Origin: Pyrocephalus nanus
Lineage: Eukaryota; Chordata; Aves; Passeriformes; Tyrannidae
Direction of reading: 5' to 3'
Assembly (NCBI GenBank): GCA_038380795.1
Contig: CM076264.1
Location: forward strand, 73,897,223 to 73,961,222
Length of the DNA: 64,000 bases
Made by a program: the position numbers and the translations under genes. The notes beneath the pieces are model-generated. The model saw only the letters and a program-made list of their open reading frames with translations. It was not told where the DNA came from and ran no database searches. This document shows, piece by piece, positions 1-11,136 of the stretch (the stretch's first letter is position 1; each line of letters starts with the position of its first letter).

Positions 1-1800
1 TGGCGTCAGTATTTTTGTGATTTTCACATTAAAAAGAAAAAAAAAAAGTTGATTTGTTTAGTCGAACTAGATGTAGGCTTATGTCCAAGTAATTTACCTG
101 ATCCTTCAGCTGAAAGCTCCTCCACCCCTATCAAAGTTTAGGTCCCTATTTAAGAAGGTACTGGCAAAATTTCCCAATTTGAAATTTAGCATGAAATTTA
201 GGAGAATCACCCTTATTTGAAGACACCATGAAAGGCTTATTTGACTCAGCTGTCTCTGATCCAACCTCCCTGGCCTCTGCTGACAACACTGGCAACACCT
301 TCTTTCTTGGACTATGTGCAGATGGTTTTTGAACCAATTATATCCTTTTAAACCAGTATTTGAATTCAGAATCCTTTGCTCAGTTCCAAGCAGCTGTAAA
401 GCCACTATCAGGGGAAGAAGGGTCATTCTTCATCTAGTGCAAGGTTTGATATAGCTCCTGTACATAATCCAGATTTAATGAAAGCCTGTACTTTTCACAT
501 ATGGTCACAACTTCATGGTGTCACGACAGTGCCTGGTGCTATTTATGTCTAAGATGAACCTTAGGCACAGTTTTGCTGGGCAGTATACAAAATTTCAGCA
601 TATATGACTGTCCTTGTCCCACAGATCTTACTTAAAACACAGCAGAGTATGTTGTAAAATAATCAACAGGAACAGTATAAGAAAATTTATACTTTTATCA
701 GTGACAAAATTGTAGTGAGGCAACGGACTCTCCCTGTTGAGTTTGTTCCCTTCTCTGTGCATTTTGAGAGCTGAATTTAGAGGACAGCAAGGTGATTGTG
801 TGGATATTTACAGAGTTCTTCCTACTCTTGAGGGCAGCGTGGGAGAAAGGCTGACAACTGCTGGGGATTTTGAAGGGCAGGTCTGCGAGAGGGCAACCAA
901 CCCTCAGAAGCGAATCCCACCTATGACTAATCAGCTGTGACTCATCAGAGGCTTTGGCTTCTTTTATTAAGGCTTTTCAAAGCCCCTACACCCTCAAAAA
1001 AAAAAAAACAAACCACAAAAAACCCAACAAAAAAACAACATATAGGCAACACACAAGTACGATTAAGTCAGAGCAATACTCAGACTTACAGCTTATTACG
1101 GGAAATAACACCATTAATTCTCCTGAGTGCCTGCACACAGAAATAGCAGAGGAAGATGAATAAGTTCAAGAGCTGCACAACCCCAGGTATAATGGCATTA
1201 TATCAGATGAAAAAAAAAAAAAATCCCTGGTATCCTAGCACCAAACATCCTTTCTCACCAGCTGGACTCTGCTTTCTGGTGACTCTTGACTGCACGATGC
1301 TCCTTGTTGGCATCGCTATTCGTAAACCAGATCCAAAAGTCAGGACTAAAGGAACCACACAGAGCTGAGCAGTGACTGCATTTATTCTGTGTGCTCTCTA
1401 CAAAAATCACTTTTGAGAGCCCATCCGTGAATTTTTACAGTTTGCCTGATTTCCAAAGCTTTAGACTCTCTCATGTAATTCCAGACTTCTGCTTCTTCAG
1501 CACACAGAATAACATCTGTTTCATCAGACAATAACAGCTTCTCCCTTGTCCCTCTACACACACATCTCCTCAGACAAATTAACCAGTTCCTTCACAACTC
1601 AGGCCAGTGCTGGAAAATTAAATGTTCCAAATGAAAAAAAAAAGGGATATGACAGGCAATCTGTGCTTTGTAGAACATGTGTGGCACTTGTCAAGTTCTT
1701 TGGCTTCCCACTACCTGCCATCTCCAGCACCTTTTTCTGAGTGCAGCTCTCTCTTTTCCCTCACAAAACCTTCAGCATTTTGAGATGATTTTTAGTTACA
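1..1800. other. Unassigned AT-rich non-coding DNA
   Basis: No gene or recognisable repeat is seen. Open frames reach at most about 106 codons and resemble no family I know, so they are taken as chance. An A/C-rich low-complexity patch lies at about 994-1040 and an A run at about 1211-1222. A TGACTCA (AP-1-like) site is present near 940, which is not significant alone. Confidence 0.6.
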
Positions 1801-1831
1801 GAACCATAGAATCACAGAATGGTTTGGGTTG
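1801..1831 (-). mobile_element. CR1: CR1 LINE 3'-end remnant
   Basis: About 30 bases match the reverse complement of the avian CR1 terminus: ATAGAATCACAGAATGG followed by TTTGGGTT. This is the extreme 3' tail only, so the copy is almost completely 5' truncated. It is followed directly by a GTT-rich tract. A plus-strand CR1 end lies 170 bp further on, giving a head-to-head arrangement with tails pointing outward. Confidence 0.75.
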
Positions 1832-1911
1832 TTGTTAGTTTTTTTGTTGTTGTTGTGTTGGTTTTGTTTTGGTTTGGGTTTTTTTTTATGTTTGTTTGTT
1901 TGTGTTTTTTT
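1832..1911. repeat. GTT/GTTT-rich low-complexity tract
   Basis: The tract is almost only G and T on the plus strand, with runs of GTT, GTTTT and GTTTGTTT and a T9 run. It abuts the 5' side of the minus-strand CR1 tail. A similar but reverse-complementary A/C-rich tract lies at 17626-17763. Confidence 0.85.
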
Positions 1912-1997
1912 GACAAATCAGTTATGATCACAGGGTGTGCCAACCCCTCGAATTTCTGCCTAGACTTTAACGGGAGGATTTAGGGACCAGACTCAGT

Positions 1998-2138
1998 CTT
2001 CAAGGCCAGGTTGGATGGAGTTCTGAGCAATCTGGAGATAGTGGAAGGTGTCCCATCCCATGGCAGGGGGTTGGAACGAGATGGGCTTTAAGGTCCCTTC
2101 CAACTCAAACCACTCTGTGATTCTCTGATTCTGTGATG
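1998..2138 (+). mobile_element. CR1: CR1 LINE 3' end, 5' truncated
   Basis: The sequence carries the CR1 end signature in order: TTCAAGGCCAGGTTGGATGG, a TGTCCCATCCCATGGCAGGG block, AAGGTCCCTTCCAACTC, and a TCTGTGATTCTCTGATTCTG tail. It covers the last coding bases and 3' UTR. No open frame survives. It pairs head to head with the CR1 tail at 1801. Confidence 0.92.
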
Positions 2139-5100
2139 GGATATCATGATTTTGGAAAGCATAAGTGTTTCTAGAACTGAGAAGAAAATGATTATATGAT
2201 GTTATGATGTTTTTTTAAGTCTGGAGAAGTTGGAATTCAGAAGACCAGCAGTAAAAGAGTGAACATTCTGCTATCACACCAAATTTCTGGTCACAGATGC
2301 CAAGGAATTGAAACAACTTTCAGATCTGTTCTGGCATCTGGAACATCAATGTGTCTAATTAGGATTTTGATAGAACTGTCCATCTTCCTGTCATTTGTTA
2401 AAGAAATTTCTAGAAAATTAGAGATGCCAGCATCTTACATGGTTGCAGTGGAGAGAAACTCTACCAAGTCAGAACAGATGATGGAAGACATAACACTGGT
2501 TAAAAGGTGTTGTTAAAGCTGTGTTCATGATACCATTTCATTAACTCTGCAATAACCAGACTAGCTCTGTTGAGTCAGATTATTGTTGCCAATAATTTTC
2601 CCTACCCTTATGATGTGAATTGTCCATCTAACACAAGAACCATCTGTTTTCCTGGTGTATTCCAGTTCTGTGAAGGTGGACTTCAGTTCAACGATGAAGC
2701 TGAGAAAATGTGTTAAGTGCACTGAAACACTCACAATTTCAGTTCCAATTCTTCTAAAAATAACACCTGAGTCTCAAGAACCAAGGGTGCAGTGCTCTTC
2801 TGGAAATGTCAGGATCTAATTTGATTTGCAAAGTCTCCTGGACCTTCTGTTTTAAAGTTGATCCAAGAAATAACAAAATATTCTTTATCCTTTCTCCACA
2901 CGCTACTTAGTCTGCAAAACAGACTTTATTCACTTTGCTATTAGTTTCCTACAATCAGATTTTGATGTCTAATATGGGAGAAGCTTAGTGCAGGTTGTCA
3001 GCAGAGCTAGGTGACAACCTTGGAGTAAACTTAATTGGTGGAGAGTAATTGCTATAGGCCAGTGAGGTCTTTTGCACTGTTTAACACTAATATGACACAG
3101 TCTGAAGATTCTGAAAACAACCTACTTCTTCCTCTCTGGGTTGAGGAGTTTTTGTCTACCCAGGTTGAACAGCAAGGGCGACACTTCAATTATTAACCAC
3201 TGAAAGTATTTTCTATAAACTGAATTGACTCCATGGCAGGGAGAGGATTATTTCTGTGGAGGAACTTTCACTTAATTTTTGGAAGAAAGAGGTTGTCTTT
3301 ACACATGAACAGAAGAGTCAAATACAAAAAAAAAACCCAAAAAACATGTTTTCTCTCCTTACAGGCCTCAAAAGTGTCTTCTTCTCAGCCCTTTCCACAA
3401 AACTTAAACATTTGGATGGTGGGAGTCCAGCTTTGCAATCAGTCTCCTGCTGAAGGGAGGACACAGCCTATATGTGAACATGTGCAGTGCAAACATCTAC
3501 ATCAGAGCTAATCACTACAGGATTCCTTACCATCTGGTGGGAATCAAGTGAATTTACTCAAATGAGTCTGGAAGATGAGTCAGCTCCTGATGCAGGTGTG
3601 TAAAGAAGGTCTGATGATTCACGATTTAAAATTGCCTGGTTCTCTTCTTTAATACTTAAGAGAGCCTTGGGTGTCTGGCTCATAGATGACTGTCTGGAAA
3701 GCAAAAAAAAAAAAAAAATTAAAGGTTAGACCAAATTAATTCCATCTGCAGACGCTATTTTAAATTTTTTTTTTCTTGTTCTTTAAGCAGAGGTTTGTGG
3801 AGCTGAGCTGTTTCTTTGGTAACTTCAGTAACTTCTCAGTGATCTCAGTGCCTGATGAGAAGAGGTTACACAAACTCATCGTTTCCTTACATGCTTGAAG
3901 TACCATTCAATGAGCTAAGGCAAAAAAAACATTTTGAAAAGGAAAAAAAAATAGGTTTATAAATTAAAAAAATCATCATTTATGACACTTTCAGTATGTT
4001 ATAGAAGAATCCTCCATCTCTGTTGCTGGGCAGGAAGAAGAGTCAACTGCCTCCACTGCACATAGTCTAGACTTGTACAAAGTCTATTTTTACATGACAC
4101 CTTCCCATGTATCTTATGTCTCAGAAAAGAAATGCCACTGTAGTCTGCAGGTTCTCATTATGACTTTGAAAAAACAGTCTTTTTTATTAGTATAATTATA
4201 GATGAAGGCACTGGACAAATTAGGACATTGGGATTCTCAGATCTTGAAAACCAGCAATTATGACCACAGGGATCTCTGGTAGCAAGGGATATAAACTGTT
4301 AATTGCCTGTGAGCACAGAGGAGCCTGTGAAAGCTCTTCTGAAATATTTGCTAGGCTTTAAGCTACTCTTTTATACAGCATTTACTGGAGTGTACTGCAA
4401 ATTTCAAAAATAGGATTGCAACTCAATTTTTCCCAGAGACAGCCTGTTTAGCATGCTGAATGATGGGGATTTGTCCGAAATACCAGGAACACAGTCCTTT
4501 TTCATGTTGAGGTTTTCCAGCAAGATTTAGGAGCCCTAAGCTTGTAATCTGTGTGTCTACCTGAACTTGTGAGTGACTGATCCCGAAAGGACTCTCATCA
4601 GGGGACTCGGTTCTAAATTGAGACTTTGAATTCAATCTCACAGAAAACAAAGAAATGTGCAATATTCTGCAGAAACCTGCAGACACTTTCACAGCAGCCA
4701 GTGTCTTTTACCGTGATGTGGCACTGCCTCCCTGCTCTCTAAGACTACACATGCTTTGCAAGATTTCATTCACCACTGCAATCTGGAACAACCTTGCTGG
4801 GGTTCAAACAGGAGAGATCAATTATCCATGACTGGCACCACAGGTGGTGTTGGCACTGTGAAGGGGAACATAATGGGAAAGGGTGATCCAAACTGACATT
4901 AAACCAATTGAATATGAAGTCCCTGAGCTAAAAAATTACCTGTTGAAGTGTAAAATTGGTGTGACGGCTGACAGAGCAGTTCCGATCTTGCAGCTCAGAC
5001 CGTGTGAGCACAGAACACAGCTTTGGACAGCTGCTTGCCAGATCAAGTCAGATACACCCCTGGCTTCTGTCAAAGCCCTGACTGTCTCAGCTTCTCAGCC

Positions 5101-5542
5101 AGTTTTCAGTGCTGAAAACTAAACCCTTGATTGGAAAATTGGTACAGGCAATGTCATGCTTACAGAGCTGATCTGTGGCTTCAGCTCTGTCTTAGCCTAT
5201 CCTTGCCTTCAGTGTCCTCTCACTTCCTAAGTGGAGTCATCCAACTGAAGTGACACCTGCTGTTATTACATTTTTTTATTCTATTTGCAATGTCTATCCT
5301 TTCTTTTCTCTGTGTGTCATCTTTACTTAGATGTCATCTCTTTGCAACAAGGATTGTGCCTACCACAGTGTAACTTTAAACCTATTTAGTCTTTAGGGAC
5401 TACCATCCTGGCCTCCAGGAAATCCGTAACACATTACCCTGATGAGATGGTTTCCTCCCCTGTGGAAGGAGCTATGAAGCTATGGGGGGGAAAAAAGAAT
5501 GAATCTTATTCATTGTAGAGAAAGATTATTTTTTATTTCTCT
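2139..5542. other. Unassigned non-coding DNA
   Basis: No gene or repeat is recognised over 3.4 kb. Open frames stay below 93 codons. A runs occur at about 3328-3336 and 3702-3718. A fairly good 3' splice-site-like string ends at 3364 (pyrimidines then TTACAG), but no coding exon follows that I can support. Confidence 0.6.
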
Positions 5543-5729
5543 CAGGCCCTGGCACAGGTTGCCCAGAGAAGCTGTGGCTGCTCCTGGATCCCTGGAAGTG
5601 TCCAAGGCTAGGTTGGATGGGGCTTGGAGCAACCTGGGGTAGTACAAGGTGTCCTTGCCCATGGAAGGGGGTTGGAACTTGATGATTTTTAAGGTCCCTT
5701 CAAACCCAAACCATTCTGTGATTCTATGG
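5543..5729 (+). mobile_element. CR1: CR1 LINE 3' end, 5' truncated
   Basis: The copy starts in the last coding part (CAGGCCCTGGCACAGGTTGC), continues through GGATCCCTGGAAGTGTCC and GGTTGGATGGGGCTTGGAGC, and ends with AAGGTCCCTTCAAACCC and TCTGTGATTCTATGG. The 187 bp are close to the usual CR1 consensus, so it is a fairly young copy. There is no coding capacity. Confidence 0.95.
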
Positions 5730-6339
5730 TTTCTAAGAAGCAGCAGCAGCATGATTTTGATCAGTAGTTTCCAAGTTATGTCCCTTTGAGGTGATACAAC
5801 CCATGCTGGCCTGCTGTGTGCAGATGTTTATCATGGCTGGGAATGTCAACTCTACCCATGACAGCCAGTAGGGACAGGACAACATCAGGTCAGGCAGCAC
5901 TCACCTTCCTAAAAATCCTACATGCAGCTCCCAGCAGGGAAGTTACAATGGAAGAAGAAGTCAGACTGCTCATTTTCATCCCCCAGGGAGCAGCTGTTCC
6001 TGCTCCTCTGTACCTCAAAAGTGAGAGGCGCAGCTGACAGGACCAGTTGCTTATCTAATTCAGGAGCAACTGAAATAAAGAAGCTGTAATTCTTTTTTTT
6101 TGCAGTTCACAAGGCAAATTGTCGTGCAAACAACTCCTCCTCCACGAGCTCGTTAGTAGCACTTGTGAAAACCTTCCCATTTTAATTAGCAGCGCCCGAA
6201 AAAGAGACACACAACCCCAAAAGGAAATATTTGTCTCCATGAGCTGTGCATCGAGGGGCAAATGAGAAGAAAAGCCATGTCTGACATTTGGAACATCTGA
6301 AATCCCTCCAGCTCTGGGGTATGAGGATTCCATATTTCA

Positions 6340-6660
6340 AGGAGGCATTTGCATAACTACTTATGGCTCGGTATTACACGGGTGAGAGAAAATCCATGAA
6401 ACATTTCATTTCAGTACTTTAGGGTCATGCTCTTTCCCTTCAGACAAAAGTAAACTGTCTAGAGTCACAGGTAAATGACTTTATCATCTTTCAGTGGTTG
6501 CAATATGAATCCTAAAATCATTACCCTGTGCGAGATTGAGAACTGCTGAAAATCAGTGCGCTCATGAAATTAGTGGGCAACATGCTATGAGCTCCAAAAT
6601 AGATTGCCTGTTTAATTCTTAGAATAATTAAATAAAGAAAATAAAACTGGAGGAAAGCTT
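6340..6660. promoter_or_regulatory. Candidate conserved non-coding block (speculative)
   Basis: Seen: a unique AT-rich block free of recognisable repeats, with a perfect octamer ATTTGCAT at 6347-6354 and several TAATT and AATTA cores near 6615-6635. Known: POU and homeodomain factors bind such cores. Inferred: the block could be an enhancer. No alignment was possible, and AT-rich DNA yields these short sites by chance. Confidence 0.15.
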
Positions 6661-8112
6661 GACATTGCACCTTCACCTGAAAACAGCAGGGCAAGGAGGA
6701 CAGATGTGGCTCTTCAAGTAAGGAATGTCTTAAATACGTGAAGTGGAATGAAATTCCTTAACTTAATTTTGCAGTTTCTTGATTATTTAAGGTATGAAGG
6801 AAGAATGATAATGAAGAAAGCAGCTTTGTAATTTGCCAGGTTAGACAACATCAGTTGCCACCTTCAGGGAATCGATAAGTTTTATTAAACAGATGATGAA
6901 ATAGCAGCATTTGGTCTTCTACTGGCACTCGGTCTGAGACTAGACATCACCATGTTTTACAAAAAAAATCTTGATATCTCACAACTATTCTCTGCCTTTC
7001 CAAACAGCAGGTTCACTAAACACATTATTCATAACAGTGAAAGGAACTGATGAAAACAATGTATCAGTCTTTGAACGAGACAGGGTGGTTTTTTTTCAAG
7101 AAGTCGTGTTTTCAGGCATTTTAATTAAGATGGACTCTGATCCACCTCTGAAATAGAAAATTTCTTCACCCCTATTTCAAAGTGGTTTTCATCAAGGTTT
7201 CTGACGTGCTTTTATAGTAATTTCCATGTCAGAATGTTATCAAAAGGATATTAAATTTTTACACTTCTCTCCCCCCCACACACACACACATTTACCTTCT
7301 TGCAAATCAAATTCCTTTAACCTTCTTCTTCCCAGATTATTTCCTTGTCAGACCTATCCACTCTTTACAGATCAAGTGCCTGGAAAATATAATGAAAAAG
7401 CATTATTGATCACAAACTTTCAGAGAGTACTCAGTTCAGGATTTAACAAATTTACGTCAATTAGTATTATAGGGTTATCACAAATCTATACATCTATATA
7501 TAAATAGACATGATTTTTTTCTTTAAAAAATTGCTTTTCTCATCACTGAGCAATATTCACACCCAACTCTGCTTGTGCATCACAGGACACTTTGATTTTT
7601 GTAATATTTTAAATTTAAATGTTTCTTGGAGCTTTACTTTTCTTCAGTTTACTATAGCCCTTCTCTGTTTCATGTGCTCTGCACTTGGATTTCCACGTAT
7701 TTTAAGGCCTGAAAAATGGAACTGCCGAAGCCAGTGAGATACTAACAGGCCTGAATTTGCACAACTGCCTTTCAGCAAAACATTTCCAGCTGGTATTTTC
7801 TCTCTAGTTGAAATGAGCTCTAGAAGACAATGGGCTTAAATCTCGAGATTTTCACTCTGAACCTCTTTCTGCCAAGTGCTTGTTTGAAGCCCATGTTAAT
7901 CTCCTCCAGCACTGAAAACCTTAACCAGAAATCTAATTTGATGCCTTTTTTACTGGAGATTTTGGAATGAATACCATTTTCTTGAAGAAAAATCTTTGGA
8001 TGAGCCCATCAGGTGATGTTTGTCCAGCTTAAAACTCAGCCCCACGCAGCCACTTGCTCTCTCCTTTCCAGTGGATTGAGATTAGGACAGTGTAATGGGC
8101 AGAAAAGGAAGA

Positions 8113-8140
8113 AAATAATAATAATCATAATAATGATAAA
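8113..8140. repeat. ATA-type trinucleotide repeat, imperfect
   Basis: Runs of AATAATAAT, interrupted by C and G, fill about 28 bases. This is an ordinary short microsatellite. Confidence 0.8.
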
Positions 8141-10258
8141 AGAATTAGAATATACAAAACAAGTGATACACAATGCTCACCACCCACTGAGTGATGCCCA
8201 ACCATACCCCGAGTGCAGCTCTCTTTTGTTTTTTGAGGTAAAAGCCTCTTCCCTTCCTTGCCTTCACACCAGTTTTTAGACATAAAACCTGCACTTTTGT
8301 TCTTCACAGAGCTCTATTTTTCACTCAGTTTATTTTTTTGCCAACAATGTTGGCATGGACCTGGTGAATTATAGAACACACACATGAGTAACCTCGGATT
8401 GAACTGAATCCTCTCAGAATCTGGTCCTTCTTCATCATCAAACTGGAGCTGATTGGAAGTGAGGATTTCCAAGCTGGGGTTGTAAAACAAAATTGCAAGC
8501 GCTTGAAGAAGTGCCTACCTCACAAAGTGCACCTGTAAGCACAAAATGACAGTGTGTAGAAAAGGAAGCCAGGTGGAATTGCTCCCTTTATTCAGGTTAT
8601 GCCTAGCACAGACTGAAATTTGGGAAAATCAAGCTAGAATGCCTCCTGTACCATTACCAAAGGTGCATTCTGCTCTCTAACTTAAGAGCTCAGCAAGAGA
8701 AACATGCCAGTAGCTTCACAGAATGAACGGATGAATGAACTGAGCTATCACCTGGGACATCCAAACATTTGGAGATCTGGAGAATAGCAAAGTATTTAAA
8801 GCATTTTACATTCTGCAGTTCAGATCTTTAGAACCACAAAGTTTTATTTTATGTTGTGTCCTGCAATCTGTCAGACCAAAGCCTTCCTTTCTGATCTCTT
8901 GTTTGCACGTTGCAATTTATTTTGGTGCTCTATAGAGTTAAGAAATGAGGGAAGGAACCTAAAATATTCTTGCTTTCCTTCTCCTCCCCCTCCAAAAATC
9001 TCAGAGTAACTTGTTAAAAAGTGAAGGTTGGGAGTTTAAATTTTTCCTAATTTAAATAAGGCAGTTTTAAAATGTTCTTAATTAGGAGATGTGCATGTTT
9101 TGTCAGCCGTAGCTGGTACAGCTTGGATAATGGTGGGCAGTTTTGACACAATCTGCACAGTTTTGCTATAATTAGACAGACATGCAGAACATCCTTCAGA
9201 GTAGAAAATGACTGGTAAAATGTATAATTCGCTGACAGATTTTAGAGATCTCATGCTGTCACCTGCCAACATCTCTTCTGTCTGTCACATAAGCTCACAG
9301 CAAAGTCTGCAAGAGCAACACAGCCCTTCTTTGTAGGCATACAATGGCACTGTCTTGGTGGCCCTTTCTGGGCTTGCTGATGTCCCACAGCTGGATCAGA
9401 GGGTACTACCTGAACATCCATTAGGAAAATCATTAGGACAGAAGGACACTTCCCATCTGCAGTGCAGTTTAAAATTGCTGCAAATAGGACACAGGTTGAT
9501 TAAAAAAATGAGCTCTTGACTTCGTCTTCCACTGTGCATAAACTCGCTCCAGATTTCCACTTAACCCCAGATCTCCTTCTTAGAATACGAACATCATACA
9601 CTGCAGCACTCATTGTCTTATTTGTCTTATTCAGCTTCCCATTCAGGAAAGCTTTGGGATGATCTTGAGGGCATGTGGTAGCTGTGGAAATCTGCTCATT
9701 ATGTGGGAAAATGCAGAAATAAACACTGCTCCTCTTTGGCCTTTTGTGTTCAGGGCCTCTCACCCTGTTGCAATCTTCATTTGAGAGTATATTGCTGAAA
9801 GGTTTTGTTCAAGACCACGGAGAGACAAGACCAAAGCCACACTGTTTGTGCACAAGGAATTTAAAAATCTACCTCATCTATTCCATATGCTTCTTGCAAA
9901 TGTGATTTATTGCCTTTTTTTTTTTTTCCCTTGGGAATAATGAGTTTCACTGTTACGCAAAGATCTGTTCTTGTCTTTTATAATCTGTGCAGCCTTTTCT
10001 GTGTGAGTCTCTCATATGGTTGGAAAAATTCACAATTTAAAACTTGTAAAATAAACTGAGTTACAAACTTTGGTTTAAGAAAATGCGTGAACCAGATCAT
10101 AAAATTGCCACAGGCTGCATTCCTGCTCCAAAAGAAATCCCAAGTTAAAATAGAAGTTCAAACTTCTTTGAAATTACTTTTGCTGCTGCTGTGGGCTTAG
10201 TCAGCAATCCTGTGTGAAGTTGGGGGTCTCTTTGCGTGGCACAGCATACATTTACTAT

Positions 10259-11136
10259 TCATAGAATCATAGAATCAACCAGGTTGAAAAAGACCTCTGA
10301 GATCATCAATTCCAACCCTTGATCCAACCCTCCTGTGGTTACCAGACCATGGCACTGATGCCACATCCAGTCTCTTCTTAAAAACCTCCAGGGATGGTGA
10401 ACCCATCACCTCCCTGGGCAGCCCATTCCAATGTCTGATTACTCTTTTCATAAAAAATGTCTTCCTAATATCCAACCTAAATGTCCCCTGGCTCAGCTGG
10501 AGGCTGTGCCCTCTTGTCCTACTGCTGGTTGCCTGGGAGAAGAGACCGACCCCCACCTGGCTACAACCTCCTCTCAGGGACTTGTAGAGAGTGATGAGGT
10601 CACCCCTGAACCTCCTCTTCTCCAGGCTAAACAACCCCAGCTCCCTCAGCCTCTCCTCACAGCACTTGTGCTCCAGTTCCTTCCCCAGCCTGGTTGCTCT
10701 TCTCTGGACCTGCTCCAGCACCTCAATATCCTTCCTGAACTGAGGGGCCAGAGCTGAAGCACTTGGCCTGGTTGAACCTCATCCCGTTGGAATCAGCCCA
10801 ACTCTCCAGCCTATCCAGGTCCCTCTGCAGAGCCCTCCTGCCTTCCAGCAGGTTAACACTCCCCCCCAGCTTGGTGTCATCTGCAAATTTGCTAATGATG
10901 GACTCAATCCCCTCATCTCAGTCATCAATAAAGATGTTAAAGAGGACTGGGCCCAGCACTGATCCCTGGGGGACACCACTGGTGACTGGATCCCAGCTGG
11001 ATGCAGCCCCGTTCCCCACCACTCTCTGGGCCCAGCCATCAGCCAGTTCCTAACCCAGCACAGAGTGCCCTGTCCAAGCCCTGGGCTGCAGCTTTTTCAG
11101 GAGTGTGCTGTGGGAGACAGTGTCAAAGGCTTTGCT
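10259..11136 (-). mobile_element. CR1: CR1 LINE fragment with part of ORF2 (reverse transcriptase)
   Basis: This is the longest CR1 here, about 880 bp and 5' truncated. Read on the minus strand, it begins inside the reverse transcriptase, passes a [13 protein letters not shown] motif (10949-10975) and the catalytic FADDTKL-type motif (10868-10888), then runs into the conserved C-terminal part (VQRRAT at about 10700, [25 protein letters not shown]) and ends in a doubled TTCTATGA tail at 10259. About 240 bases of ORF2 are missing between the motif AKC (near 10765) and the [11 protein letters not shown] segment, and the frame changes at that join. A stop lies just after the FIDD motif. The C-terminal frame (10275-10721) is open for about 148 codons, so the copy is moderately young. 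It is inactive: it lacks ORF1, the endonuclease and most of the reverse transcriptase. Confidence 0.96.

Larger units (their letters stand above)
5730..10258. other. Unassigned non-coding DNA with short simple repeats
   Basis: No gene or mobile element is recognised. Short simple repeats are a CA run at 7277-7290, an ATA-rich tract at 8113-8140 and a T run near 9917-9929. A unique AT-rich block at about 6340-6660 has an octamer site and homeodomain-like TAATT cores and is listed separately. Open frames are under 95 codons. Confidence 0.6.

Noticed and set aside
10431..11053. Plus-strand frames of 96-108 codons
   Set aside because: They are antisense to the CR1 reverse transcriptase and 3' UTR at 10259-11136.
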